Source of the DNA: an uncultured Alistipes sp.
GTDB taxonomy: Bacteria; Bacteroidota; Bacteroidia; Bacteroidales; Rikenellaceae
Reading direction: 5' to 3'
DNA: 64,000 bases
Assembly: GCA_900768045.1 (NCBI GenBank)
Contig: CAAGBL010000101.1
Coordinates: 45,377-109,376, forward strand
The notes beneath the pieces were generated by a model. That model made no database searches. It saw nothing but the letters and a program-made list of their open reading frames with translations, and was not told the DNA's origin. Positions within the stretch are counted from its first letter, which is position 1. The number at the start of each line of letters is the position of its first letter. Positions 33,671 through 42,391 of the stretch are shown here, piece after piece. A program made the translations under genes and the position numbers.

Positions 33671-33764
33671 GTAAAAATTTAGTTATTATATCATTCTTTG
33701 CAACTGAATAATTCTCTCTATTATTGCACCACATCTTGTGTATCTCTCATAAAGTTAAATTTTT
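33668..33764. repeat. 97-bp direct repeat, copy 2
   Basis: Second copy of the repeat at 31652-31748 with one mismatch (A for T near the promoter box). Confidence 0.9.
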
Positions 33765-34176
33765 TAACTGAACTCCTGATATGCAATGCAAAATTCCACT
33801 TGTAAATTTAGAGAATTTTTTGCAATTTTGTGTACTATTTGTCTATCATTCTAGTTGTTTACTAGATAATAAGTTAGATTATTTTAGTTGCAAATAGTGA
33901 TATAATAACTAAAATTTTGGCAAGTACAAATGTGTTTTAATGACAAAACATGACAAGAAGATGTTACAAACAAAAGGGGCAAGCCTCGCGACCTACCCCG
34001 CCTCCCTAAGCAAAGGGAGCTACCCAATAAAAACTAAAAAGATTTGTTCACAATAAGTGAAAATGCAGTAAACAAACTGCGCTAATTTTCATAGTGCAAA
34101 GATGCAGCGATATTTCCAACCCTGCAATCGCCGAATGTGGCTAATCTCACTTGGGCGAGATACCTAATTGTAGGGA
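33765..34176. other. AT-rich intergenic region without a gene
   Basis: No ORF of note, no RNA gene recognised. It is AT-rich apart from a GC-richer island near 33978-34035 that contains a small hairpin (CTCCCT at 34002-34007 with AGGGAG at 34014-34019). It separates the divergent BACON and hemerythrin genes. Confidence 0.5.
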
Positions 34177-34207
34177 TTTGCCATTTGCGAAATTATGAGT
34201 ATATTTG
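34177..34207 (+). promoter_or_regulatory. Promoter of the hemerythrin-luxR unit
   Basis: TTTG (34177-34180), 19-nt spacer, TATATTTG (34200-34207), 24 nt upstream of ATG 34232. A possible TTG start at 34205 would lie inside the box and was rejected. Confidence 0.75.
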
Positions 34208-34231
34208 CAATATATTAACTCAGATTTGACT

Positions 34232-34939
34232 ATGAACAAGATAATACACATGGGTAGGCTTGTGCCACTATCGCCCGAGATGAAGCTCTTTGAGCTTATC
34301 GACGGCTATCCACAGCTCCTATCTATATTCTCACGCCTTAATATCGCACTCCCCTTTGGCGACATATCGATTGCGGAGATGTGCTCACGTGAGGGGCTCG
34401 ATGCCGAGCTCTTTATCATACTCTGCAACATGCACCTATCGCCAACCTACCGCCCACCCCACGAGGCGTTACGTGTGGAGATGCTCGAGAGCGTTGTCTC
34501 GTACCTACGTTCGTCGCATGGCTACTATACGGGCTATATGCTTCCGCACGTGGCCCAGCACCTCGAGCGTGTGTTGGAGCACTGCGATGCCTTGTCGCAG
34601 CGTGTATTGCGCTCATTTTACGACGATTACGTTGGCTTCCTCGCTACGCACTTCGACGAGGAGGAGCAGAATATATTCTCGGTAATCGACGGTATCGACA
34701 CCCAGGTAGATGCTAACTTCTCAATGCTTGAGGCCCCACATGGCGACATCGACGACAGAACAAACGACATCGCCTCGTTGGTTATCAAGAGCCTGCCCGA
34801 GAGCGTGCCCACGCCTCTACGCTGCTCACTACTCGACCATATATACATGCTTCGTGACGACCTACGCCGACATAGCGACCTTGAGATGGTGTTGCTACGT
34901 CCGCTTGTGGCTAAATATCAAAAATCTGTAGCGCAATGA
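34232..34939 (+). CDS. Hemerythrin-domain protein (RIC/ScdA-like)
   Basis: 235 aa, no signal or membrane segment. The N-terminal ~60 residues (MKLFELIDGYPQLLSIFSRL, then MCSREGLD) resemble the ScdA N-terminal/DUF1858-type helical domain found before di-iron domains. Residues ~85-230 form a hemerythrin-like four-helix bundle with candidate iron ligands in LPHVAQHLERV, ATHFDEEEQNIF, EAPHGDI and LLDHIYMLRDDLRRHSDLE. It may sense or bind O2 or NO, or repair iron-sulfur centres, as in YtfE/ScdA (family knowledge). Its stop overlaps the start of the LuxR-type gene (ATGA), implying translational coupling. Confidence 0.8.
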   Translation: MNKIIHMGRLVPLSPEMKLFELIDGYPQLLSIFSRLNIALPFGDISIAEMCSREGLDAELFIILCNMHLSPTYRPPHEALRVEMLESVVSYLRSSHGYYTGYMLPHVAQHLERVLEHCDALSQRVLRSFYDDYVGFLATHFDEEEQNIFSVIDGIDTQVDANFSMLEAPHGDIDDRTNDIASLVIKSLPESVPTPLRCSLLDHIYMLRDDLRRHSDLEMVLLRPLVAKYQKSVAQ

Positions 34940-35493
34940 GACGACTAAAGGTAGCCATAATAGAGCCCTCAACGCTTGTTGCAGAGGGTATTGAGGCGAT
35001 AGTAAGGCGCTCAGCCGACTACGACGTGGTGTGCAATGTGCGCTCGATGTCGGAGTATCAGCGATGCCGAGGTGGCGATGCCGAGGTGGTGTTTGTAGCG
35101 CTTAAGTATGCCCATGAGGATATGGGCTCGGCAGTGAAGATAGGTATTCAGACCTCGCTTGTCGAAGCTGAGGCTCTGCGCAGTGTAGGTGCTGTGGTGT
35201 CGCTATACACATCTGAAGATGAGCTACATAGGGTGCTGCGTGAGAGCCTTGAGACGCCCGCACCAGTGGCCAACTTCTCGGATAGCCATGAGCTCTCGGA
35301 GCGTGAGCGTGACGTATTGGTGTTGGTGGCAAAGGGATATACCAACAAGGAGATTGCCACCGAGCTATTTATCTCGCCCCACACCGTGATTTCGCATCGA
35401 AAGAATATTGTGCATAAGACTGGCATTCGCTCTGTTGCGGGCTTGACGGTATATGCAGTACTTAATAAACTTATTGACAGTGAACAACTCTAA
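34936..35493 (+). CDS. LuxR/NarL-type regulator with degenerate receiver domain
   Basis: 185 aa. The C-terminal HTH (residues ~119-180) is a textbook LuxR/GerE domain: LSERERDVLVLVAKGYTNKEIA, then SPHTVISHRKNI. The N-terminal ~110 residues have the length and start of a receiver (LKVAIIEPSTLVAEGIEAIV), but the acidic pair after strand 1 reads EP, and strand 3 ends VVFVALKYA with no phosphoacceptor Asp. Phosphorylation is therefore unlikely. The 4-nt overlap with the hemerythrin gene suggests that protein provides the signal (inference). Confidence 0.85.
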   Translation: MRRLKVAIIEPSTLVAEGIEAIVRRSADYDVVCNVRSMSEYQRCRGGDAEVVFVALKYAHEDMGSAVKIGIQTSLVEAEALRSVGAVVSLYTSEDELHRVLRESLETPAPVANFSDSHELSERERDVLVLVAKGYTNKEIATELFISPHTVISHRKNIVHKTGIRSVAGLTVYAVLNKLIDSEQL

Positions 35494-36229
35494 ACAACTA
35501 AAAACCGAGCTATGTGCCTACTCTGTTGAGGCTTGCCGTGTTGCAGCACGCTTGGGAGTAAACCGTGTTGAATTGTGCGCATCGCCCGCCGAGGGAGGTG
35601 TGACACCATCGTTGGCAACCATTGAGCAAGTTGCACAGATTGAGGGGCTCGACCTCAGCGTGATGATTCGCCCACGTGGTGGCGACTTCCTCTACTCCGA
35701 CGAGGAATTTTATACTATGCTCCGTGATATTGAACACGCTCGCACAGCGGGTGCTACAGGCGTAGTATTCGGCATCTTGACTGCCGACGGAAAGGTAGAT
35801 GTAGAGCGCACACGAGCGCTTGTCGAAGCATCGAAGGGCATGGAGACAACGTTTCATCGTGCTGTAGACATGACCGAAGATTATGAGGCTGCTGTTGAGG
35901 CAGTTATCGAGGCAGGGTGCGACCGTATTCTTACCTCGGGAGGCTACGATAAGGCCATAGATGGCATTGACAATGTGCGCCGTGCGGTGGAGATTTCTCG
36001 TGGCCGCATCGAGATTATGGCGGGCAGTGGCGTGGTAGCTGCCAATGCTGTGGCACTCAAGGGTGTTGGTGTCGACGCACTACACTTCAGCGCCAAGAAG
36101 ATGGTTGTTGGCGGCATGCAGTATCGCAACCCTCGTATCTCGATGGGTGGCTCAGCGGCTGTTGACGAGTTCTCGTTGCGAGTGGTTGACGAGGCTGAAG
36201 TCATAGAAATTTTAAAACTAATACGATAA
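35453..36229 (+). CDS. cutC: CutC-family protein
   Basis: 258 aa from the first ATG. A TIM-barrel protein of the CutC family, once linked to copper homeostasis; its true activity is unsettled. Motifs: ELCAYSVEACRVAARLGVNRVELC (in parts), GGVTPS, VMIRPRGGDF, FHRAVDM, ILTSGG, IMAGSGV and HFSAKK. The first ATG overlaps the LuxR gene by 41 nt and precedes the conserved start by ~18 residues. GTG at 35480 or TTG at 35474 would fit the family length better, so the start is uncertain. Confidence 0.87.
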   Translation: MQYLINLLTVNNSKQLKTELCAYSVEACRVAARLGVNRVELCASPAEGGVTPSLATIEQVAQIEGLDLSVMIRPRGGDFLYSDEEFYTMLRDIEHARTAGATGVVFGILTADGKVDVERTRALVEASKGMETTFHRAVDMTEDYEAAVEAVIEAGCDRILTSGGYDKAIDGIDNVRRAVEISRGRIEIMAGSGVVAANAVALKGVGVDALHFSAKKMVVGGMQYRNPRISMGGSAAVDEFSLRVVDEAEVIEILKLIR

Positions 36230-36233
36230 CTAT

Positions 36234-37421
36234 ATGAAGAGACTATTTTGTGTGATGCTCGTTGCACTTGTTGCAATGGGTTGTAAGTCAGAGCTCGACA
36301 AGGCTATAGATAAGTCGACACGTGCCGAGGAGCTACGTGCGATGCTTGCTCAGGTGGCCGAGAATCAGCGTGAGGATATGGAGTTCCTCATCGTGAATAT
36401 GCTCGATGTTGACCGTGATGAGATGTCGCTCGACCTCCTCAAGGAGAATGTTGAGTATGCAACGTTGGTGCGTGAGAAGTATGAGTGGGCCAAGGCGCTA
36501 CCTAAGGAGGTATATCAGCACGATGTTCTACCTTTTCACGTCGTTGACGAGGTGCGTGATGCGTGGCGTAAGGAGCTTTACGAGATGTTTGCCCCTGCCG
36601 TAGACACGTGTAAGACGATGTATGACGCTGTGTGTGCTGTGAATGCTAACATTCCTCTGCTCACGGGCGTACACTATAACACTAAGCGTGAGAAGACCAA
36701 CCAAAGCCCAAGAGAGTCTATGCGTCAGGGCATGGCTTCGTGCACGGGCCTCGCTATCTTGCTCGTCGATGCCTACCGTGCTGTCGGTATCCCTGCACGC
36801 TTTGCGGGTACTGCCTCATGGCACGATAACCGAGGTAACCATAGCTGGACTGAGGTGTGGCTTGATGGCGAGTGGCGTGTTACGGAGTACTACTTCCCTT
36901 CGCAGCTCGACCACCTATGGTTTATGGCCGATGCCTCAAAGGCTAAGGCTGATGACCGTACATACGCTATCTACGCTACACGTTTTGGTAAGGCTCAGGA
37001 TTGGTTCCCTATGGTGTGGGCTGATGGAGATGTTGAGGGACGCCCTATCGAGGAGCTTCCACATACTGTTGGTGCTGAGAATGTTACCGAGCGATATATC
37101 GCCCTTGCCTACGAGCAGTACACACGCCATATCGAGGCAGGTACACACACCTTTATCAAGATTGCGGGATATAAGGAGCGTGGCAGGACAGAGCACTCTG
37201 AGGATCGTGTGGCAATGGGTGTCGATATCTTCCGTGGTACCGAGCAGATGGGTGGTGGACTTACGGCTAATGAGCTTCGTGATATGAACGATATGTTCTC
37301 GGTGCTTGTTCCTAAGAACACAGAGTATGAGCTTCGCTACTACAATGCCAAGGGCGAGCTTCAGACACAGAAGGTAGTTCTCGGCGAGGAGGAGGTTATA
37401 GTTCAGATCTTCCAAAACTAA
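36234..37421 (+). CDS. Transglutaminase-like lipoprotein
   Basis: 395 aa. The lipobox ends at Cys17 (AMGC). The middle holds a transglutaminase/protease-like core: SPRESMRQGMASCTGLAILLVDAYRAVGIPAR (in parts) supplies the nucleophilic Cys, and NHSWTEVWLDGEWRV supplies the His. The third residue is less clear, since the usual D-P after the last strand reads TEYYFP. The C-terminal ~90 residues look like a beta-sandwich. It may be a surface peptidase or cross-linking enzyme. It follows cutC by 4 nt. Its stop codon overlaps the left border of hairpin element C. Confidence 0.78.
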   Translation: MKRLFCVMLVALVAMGCKSELDKAIDKSTRAEELRAMLAQVAENQREDMEFLIVNMLDVDRDEMSLDLLKENVEYATLVREKYEWAKALPKEVYQHDVLPFHVVDEVRDAWRKELYEMFAPAVDTCKTMYDAVCAVNANIPLLTGVHYNTKREKTNQSPRESMRQGMASCTGLAILLVDAYRAVGIPARFAGTASWHDNRGNHSWTEVWLDGEWRVTEYYFPSQLDHLWFMADASKAKADDRTYAIYATRFGKAQDWFPMVWADGDVEGRPIEELPHTVGAENVTERYIALAYEQYTRHIEAGTHTFIKIAGYKERGRTEHSEDRVAMGVDIFRGTEQMGGGLTANELRDMNDMFSVLVPKNTEYELRYYNAKGELQTQKVVLGEEEVIVQIFQN

Positions 37422-37551
37422 ATTTCATGTGATAAGGGGTCATCTTTGACCTATCCCAAAAGGCTGAGCACCCGAGGCTGTACGTTTGAGTACTATCCTC
37501 GGGTGCTCACTTTTGCGATAAGCCAAATCTAACCCCTTCTAACAAGAAATT
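37420..37551 (+). repeat. Nested-hairpin element, copy C
   Basis: A 132-bp element starting at the stop codon (AAATTTCATGTGATAAGG) and ending CTTCTAACAAGAAATT. Three nested stems are visible: outer (AAGGGGT with ACCCCTT), middle (TATCCCAAAAG with CTTTTGCGATA) and a perfect inner 12-bp stem (37466-37477 with 37497-37508). The apex is CTGTAC-GTTTGA-GTACTAT. Confidence 0.82.
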
Positions 37552-37844
37552 AGTGCGCTGATTGAGGTGGTAGATTAAGGAGTTTAGTGAATTTAATGAA
37601 TTTAGGGAGTTTAGAGATACTCTTTCCCTAAGTTCCCTAAATTCCTTATTCTCCCTATCTTCCCTATTCTCTCTGCTGTCCTTCCGTTCCTTTCTGCCCT
37701 TTTAATAGGATAAATGGGAGCGCTAACGCTTGATGGATAACGCTTCGCTCGATGGGAATTTCCCATTTATCCCATTTATCCCATTCGTCCCATCTCTCCC
37801 ATCGAATAGCCTCCCTGCGCAGCACACCTTCTACTTTTCTATTA
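37552..37844. repeat. Nonamer mosaic C (follows hairpin copy C)
   Basis: No gene is present. Purine 9-mers run from 37576 to about 37611 (GGAGTTTAG, TGAATTTAA, TGAATTTAG, GGAGTTTAG). Pyrimidine 9-mers follow (TTCCCTAAG, TTCCCTAAA, TTCCTTATT, CTCCCTATC, TTCCCTATT). Core 1 spans 37691-37757 and is nearly identical to mosaic A. Five TCCCATnnn 9-mers occupy about 37762-37804, and a shortened core 2 (AATAGCCTCCCT) ends the mosaic. Confidence 0.75.
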
Positions 37845-37880
37845 CAATAAAGGTGACTAATCTCTTAGTCACCTTTATTG
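37845..37880. terminator. Terminator of the leuS operon
   Basis: A perfect 16-bp stem (37845-37860 with 37865-37880) has a TCTC loop, 7 nt past the leuS stop. A- and T-rich feet would allow use from both sides. Confidence 0.85.
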
Positions 37881-37887
37881 CTTCATA

Positions 37888-40647
37888 TTACATCACGATA
37901 TTGATAATCTTGCCCTTGACAACGATAATCTTCTTAGGCGCCTTGCCCTCGAGCCACTTCTGAGCACCCTCAGTTGTTACGATGTGCTTGGCGATGTCGT
38001 CCTGCGACTTGTCCAGGCCATACTCCTGCTTGAAGCGTAGCTTACCGTTAATCATTACTGGGTACTCGAACGAGTTCTCAACCAAATACTCGGCGTTGAA
38101 TACTGGGAACTCAGCGTCGCATACCGTTGTCGTCTTACCCAAGGCCTCATGCCATAGCTCCTCGGCGATGTGTGGCGCAAATGGTGCGATAAGGGCTGTT
38201 AGAGGCTCCAATATCTCACGCTTCGAGCAGTCGCCAAGCTCGTTGAGACATATCATGAAGGCTGCCACAGAGGTATTGAACGAGAAGTTCTCGATATCTT
38301 CGCTAATCTTCTTAATGGTCTTATGCAAGGTCTTGAGTTCGGCTGCTGTTGCCTTCTCGTCGTTAACAAGGAGTTTGCCATCACGTGAGAAGTATTTGCC
38401 CCACAATCTACGCAAGAACTTATGCACGCCGTCAATACCGTTAGTATCCCAAGGCTTCGACTGCTCCAATGGGCCGAGGAACATCTCGTACATACGCAAC
38501 GTATCGGCACCATACTGCTCGACGATATAGTCAGGATTTACGACATTGAACATCGACTTCGACATCTTCTCGATAGCCCAGCCGCAGACATACTTGCCAT
38601 CCTCCAACACAAACTCTGCATCGTGGAACTCAGGACGCCATGCCTTGAATGCCTCGAGGTCGAGAATGTCGTTCTTAACGATGTTTACGTCAACGTGAAT
38701 CTCCTGGGTGTCGTACTGCGACTTAAGGCCCAACGACACAAACTTGTTAGTGCCCACGATGCGGTAAACGAAGTTCGAGCGGCCCTGAATCATACCCTGG
38801 TTTACGAGCTTCTTGAATGGCTCGCTCTCGCATACATATCCCAAGTCGTAGAGGAACATGTTCCAGAAGCGTGAGTACATGAGGTGGCCCGTAGCGTGCT
38901 CGATACCACCCACATAGAGGTCTACATTGCGCCAGTACTCGTTAGCCTCCTTCGACACCAAGCCCTCGCAGTTGTGTGGATCCATATATCGGAGGTAGTA
39001 TGCCGATGAGCCCGCAAAGCCCGGCATTGTAGATAGCTCGAATGGGTGTCCCTCCTCTGTGCACCAGTCGCTAACACGTGCCAATGGTGGCTCGCCCTCG
39101 GCAGTAGGGCCGAAGTCCTTGATAGCGGGGAGTGTCAACGGTAGCTTGCTCTTATCGAGAGCGTAGGCTACGTCCTCCTTATAATATATAGGGAATGGCT
39201 CGCCCCAGTAACGCTGACGTGAGAAGATAGCATCACGTAGGCGGTAGTTGATAAGCTTCTTACCCAAGCCTCGGCGCTCAACCTCCTCGAACATGAAGTG
39301 GATAGCCTCCTTCACGTCCATACCATTGATGATGTCCGAGTTGATAACTTTACCCTCCTTAGCGTCGTACGACTCAACCTCGAGGTTGCCACCCTCAACA
39401 ACAGGGATAATCTCAAGGCCAAAGTGACGAGCAAAGGCGTAGTCACGTGAATCGTGCGCAGGTACGGCCATGATAGCACCCGTACCGTAGCCCGAGAGCA
39501 CGTAGTCTGAGATGTAGATAGGAATCTCACGGCCAGTGAATGGGTTGATAGCGTAAGAGCCAGTCTTAACGCCACTCACTCGCTTAGTATCGGCAATACG
39601 CTCACGCTCCGAGCGACGCTTAGTCTCGGCGATATATGCCTCCACGGCCTCACGATTCTCCTCTGTTGTGAGCTCTGCTACCCACTCATGCTCAGGGGCA
39701 ATAACCATGAATGTTACGCCATAGATAGTGTCAGGACGTGTAGTGAAAATCTCCAACTTACGCTCCATGCCAGCCACGTCGAAGAATACCTGAGCACCTA
39801 CCGAGCGACCAATCCAGTTGCGCTGAATCTCCTTGAGTGACTCGCTCCACTCCAGCGTCTCCAAGCCGTCGAGCATGCGCTGTGCGTAGGCCGTAACACG
39901 AAGTAGCCACTGCTTCATGCGCTTCTGCTCTACGGGGTGACCACCACGAACCGAGAGTCCCTCCTTAACCTCGTCGTTGGCAAGCACGGTGCCAAGTGCT
40001 GGACACCAGTTTACCATAGTGTCGGCACGGAATGCAAGGCGGTAATTTTGAAGTACCTGCTCGCGCTCCGCCTCAGTCATGGCACACCACTCGGCAGCCG
40101 TGAAGTCGAGCTTTGTGGTCTGGGCAGCATCAAGGCCCTCAGTACCCCTCTCCTCGAAATACTTAACAAGCTCCGAGATAGCCTCAGCCCTCTGAGTTTT
40201 GTTATTATACCAGTGCTCGAACATCTCGATAAATGCCCACTGTGTCCAGTGATAGTACTCTGGCTCGCATGTGCGCACCTCACGGTTCCAGTCAAACGAG
40301 AAGCCAATCTTGTCGAGCTGTGAGCGGTAGCGTGCGATGTTCTCCTCGGTGGTTATCGCTGGGTGCTGACCTGTCTGAATAGCATACTGCTCGGCAGGAA
40401 GACCGAAGGCGTCGTAGCCCATAGGGTGGAGGACGTTGAAGCCTCGCTGACGCTTATAACGTGAGTAGATATCCGATGCTATATATCCGAGTGGGTGTCC
40501 TACATGTAGTCCCGCACCCGATGGGTAGGGGAACATATCCAAAACGTAGAACTTTGGGCGTGATGGGTCAACCTCTACTCGGTAGGTACCCTCCTCACTC
40601 CAACGCTTCTGCCACTTTTGCTCAATGGCTTTAAAGTTGTATTCCAT
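37888..40647 (-). CDS. leuS: Leucyl-tRNA synthetase
   Basis: 919 aa. It charges tRNA-Leu and edits mischarged products. The class I HIGH motif appears as HVGHPLGY (~residue 47) and KMSKS as EKMSKSMF (~693). The CP1 editing domain lies between, with TRPDTIYGVTFMVIAPEH and the GTGAIMAVPAHDSRDYAFA region. An insert in the catalytic core (residues ~585-690: QGMIQGRSNFVYRI and following) is common in this phylum. It is the last gene of the nine-gene minus-strand cluster that starts with rsmH. 31 nt separate it from the S4-domain gene. Confidence 0.96.
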   Translation of the reverse strand: MEYNFKAIEQKWQKRWSEEGTYRVEVDPSRPKFYVLDMFPYPSGAGLHVGHPLGYIASDIYSRYKRQRGFNVLHPMGYDAFGLPAEQYAIQTGQHPAITTEENIARYRSQLDKIGFSFDWNREVRTCEPEYYHWTQWAFIEMFEHWYNNKTQRAEAISELVKYFEERGTEGLDAAQTTKLDFTAAEWCAMTEAEREQVLQNYRLAFRADTMVNWCPALGTVLANDEVKEGLSVRGGHPVEQKRMKQWLLRVTAYAQRMLDGLETLEWSESLKEIQRNWIGRSVGAQVFFDVAGMERKLEIFTTRPDTIYGVTFMVIAPEHEWVAELTTEENREAVEAYIAETKRRSERERIADTKRVSGVKTGSYAINPFTGREIPIYISDYVLSGYGTGAIMAVPAHDSRDYAFARHFGLEIIPVVEGGNLEVESYDAKEGKVINSDIINGMDVKEAIHFMFEEVERRGLGKKLINYRLRDAIFSRQRYWGEPFPIYYKEDVAYALDKSKLPLTLPAIKDFGPTAEGEPPLARVSDWCTEEGHPFELSTMPGFAGSSAYYLRYMDPHNCEGLVSKEANEYWRNVDLYVGGIEHATGHLMYSRFWNMFLYDLGYVCESEPFKKLVNQGMIQGRSNFVYRIVGTNKFVSLGLKSQYDTQEIHVDVNIVKNDILDLEAFKAWRPEFHDAEFVLEDGKYVCGWAIEKMSKSMFNVVNPDYIVEQYGADTLRMYEMFLGPLEQSKPWDTNGIDGVHKFLRRLWGKYFSRDGKLLVNDEKATAAELKTLHKTIKKISEDIENFSFNTSVAAFMICLNELGDCSKREILEPLTALIAPFAPHIAEELWHEALGKTTTVCDAEFPVFNAEYLVENSFEYPVMINGKLRFKQEYGLDKSQDDIAKHIVTTEGAQKWLEGKAPKKIIVVKGKIINIVM

Positions 40648-40678
40648 AATTTATTTGAGTTATTATTGTTTTGTTATA

Positions 40679-41095
40679 TTATTCGTCGTCATCATCAATG
40701 AATGCTCCGTCGTCGAAGTAGAAGCCCTCCATTAGGGCATCTATGTCTCTACGCTCCTTCTTCGTTGGGCGCCCTGTGCCTCGGTCACGGAACACGAATA
40801 TTGTCTCGTGTGGCACATTTAGCTTGTCGAGCTCCTCCTGCGGTGTGCAGTTTAGGCAGTACTGCGGTACATTCTTAGCCCCCTGACGGCTCGACACCAA
40901 GTCGAGAACCTTGTAGCTATATGTCACACGTTCACGCCTAACGCTAATCATATCGCCTATCTTAACCTCACGTGAGGGCTTGGCGTAGGCGTTGTTTACC
41001 ATCACACGATTTTGGCGTATGGCGTCGGCAGCGTCGCTACGTGTCTTAAATATGCGCACTGCCCAGAGATATTTATCAAGACGTATGTCGCTCAT
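40679..41095 (-). CDS. S4-domain RNA-binding protein, Hsp15/RqcP-like
   Basis: 138 aa. The S4 RNA-binding domain covers residues ~4-60 (RLDKYLWAVRIFKTRSDA, VMVNNAYAKPSREVKIGDMI). A ~50-residue middle part and an acidic tail (DDGAFIDDDDE) follow. Domain position and length fit the Hsp15/RqcP family, which binds stalled 50S subunits carrying peptidyl-tRNA and supports ribosome rescue. The start codon overlaps the ftsW stop (TAATG), implying translational coupling with the cell-wall genes. Confidence 0.82.
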   Translation of the reverse strand: MSDIRLDKYLWAVRIFKTRSDAADAIRQNRVMVNNAYAKPSREVKIGDMISVRRERVTYSYKVLDLVSSRQGAKNVPQYCLNCTPQEELDKLNVPHETIFVFRDRGTGRPTKKERRDIDALMEGFYFDDGAFIDDDDE

Positions 41096-42372
41096 TATCG
41101 TCCAATCTTATTATTATGGTTTGTGCGGCTCACACTAATAATCATGCCGAGGGCGAGTGTCGAAAACAATAGCGACGAGCCACCACGTGATATAAAAGGT
41201 AGCGTCTGACCAGTCTCTGGCATGAAGTTTACCTGTACGAGTATGTGTAGCAGAGCCTGCCCCGTTATTAGTAGTCCGAGACCAAGGGTCATCAGCGTAG
41301 GGAAGGGCGTTCTGCACTGCTGGCCAATGTCCATGGCTCGGAAGAATATCCAAATGTAGAGCAGCATGAGTATCAGTCCTGCGATGATGCCATATTCCGA
41401 TACGAAGAAGGCGTAGGCATAGTCGCTCTCGGGGTGTGTTACAAGCACACGTGAGGTGCTCTGTCCTGCACCCTCGCCCACGAGGCCGCCCTCACGTATA
41501 GCTATGAGTGCTCGTTGTGTGTCGGAGATGTCGTTGATGCTCTTTGCTGTGCTCTCGTGTGTCCACTCGTGTGTCCACTTTGTGATACGGCTTTTTGCGG
41601 TGTCGATACGTCCAGCGTCCATCAGCGCAAGTGTGCCGATACCGAGAATGCCCGCCGAGAATACCACCATGAAGAACTTCATAATCTCCTTGAGGTGTAC
41701 ACGTCCTATGTAGAGCATGATAAGAGAGGTAAGGAAGACTATGGCTGCCGAGGAGGTGTGGGCAGGGAGAATTACGCCACACGACACAATCACTGGGCCG
41801 ATAAGAGGCACGGTGTTGTTCCAGAATATCTCTTTGAACTCTTTGCTCTTGATTTTGAGTGTTGTGGGTATTATTTTGATGTTGTTGATAATTGCCTGGC
41901 GTGACTCCATCGCACGGGCAAGCATCAAGATAGTGGTAATCTTGAGGCCCTCTGAGGGCTGGAACGTGATAAATCCCAATTTCAGCCAGCGTGACGAGTC
42001 GTTGAGGTTAACACCCACAAAGTATGTGGCAATGGTGCACCCCACGAAGAAGAGGTAGAGGATAAACGACCAGCGCATATATCTCTTGTAGTCAATCTTA
42101 TGGATTATAAAGATTAGCATTATGGCCATCATCACATACATTATCTGCTTCTGCAGGGCATCAAAGAGCGACATGTTCGAGCCTACGTCGTATGTCATCT
42201 TCGCCGTCGACGAGTAGACGACAAGAATGGAGATGACGATGAGCACCGTGAAGATTATCCACAGTGTGCGGTCTCCCTCGAAGACACGTGAACTCGGCTT
42301 AGGCTCATGCTGTTGAGCCCTCTGCTCGCTCTTTGGTTTCGTTGCGTTTGACTTCTTCTTACGCCAAAACAT
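41095..42372 (-). CDS. ftsW: FtsW/RodA-family septal peptidoglycan glycosyltransferase
   Basis: 425 aa. A SEDS-family enzyme that polymerises lipid II at the septum together with its partner class B PBP. A basic cytoplasmic N terminus (~35 residues) precedes about ten transmembrane helices. Conserved pieces include LGFITFQPSEGLK (around the catalytic Asp-equivalent region of the family), VLPAHTSSAAIVF, AIREGGLVGEGAGQS, PESDYAYAFFVSEYGI and the C-terminal TLPFISRGGSSLL. Position right after murD in the dcw-type cluster favours FtsW over RodA. Confidence 0.92.
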   Translation of the reverse strand: MFWRKKKSNATKPKSEQRAQQHEPKPSSRVFEGDRTLWIIFTVLIVISILVVYSSTAKMTYDVGSNMSLFDALQKQIMYVMMAIMLIFIIHKIDYKRYMRWSFILYLFFVGCTIATYFVGVNLNDSSRWLKLGFITFQPSEGLKITTILMLARAMESRQAIINNIKIIPTTLKIKSKEFKEIFWNNTVPLIGPVIVSCGVILPAHTSSAAIVFLTSLIMLYIGRVHLKEIMKFFMVVFSAGILGIGTLALMDAGRIDTAKSRITKWTHEWTHESTAKSINDISDTQRALIAIREGGLVGEGAGQSTSRVLVTHPESDYAYAFFVSEYGIIAGLILMLLYIWIFFRAMDIGQQCRTPFPTLMTLGLGLLITGQALLHILVQVNFMPETGQTLPFISRGGSSLLFSTLALGMIISVSRTNHNNKIGR

Positions 42373-42391
42373 CTCTTCTCCTTATGTTTTG

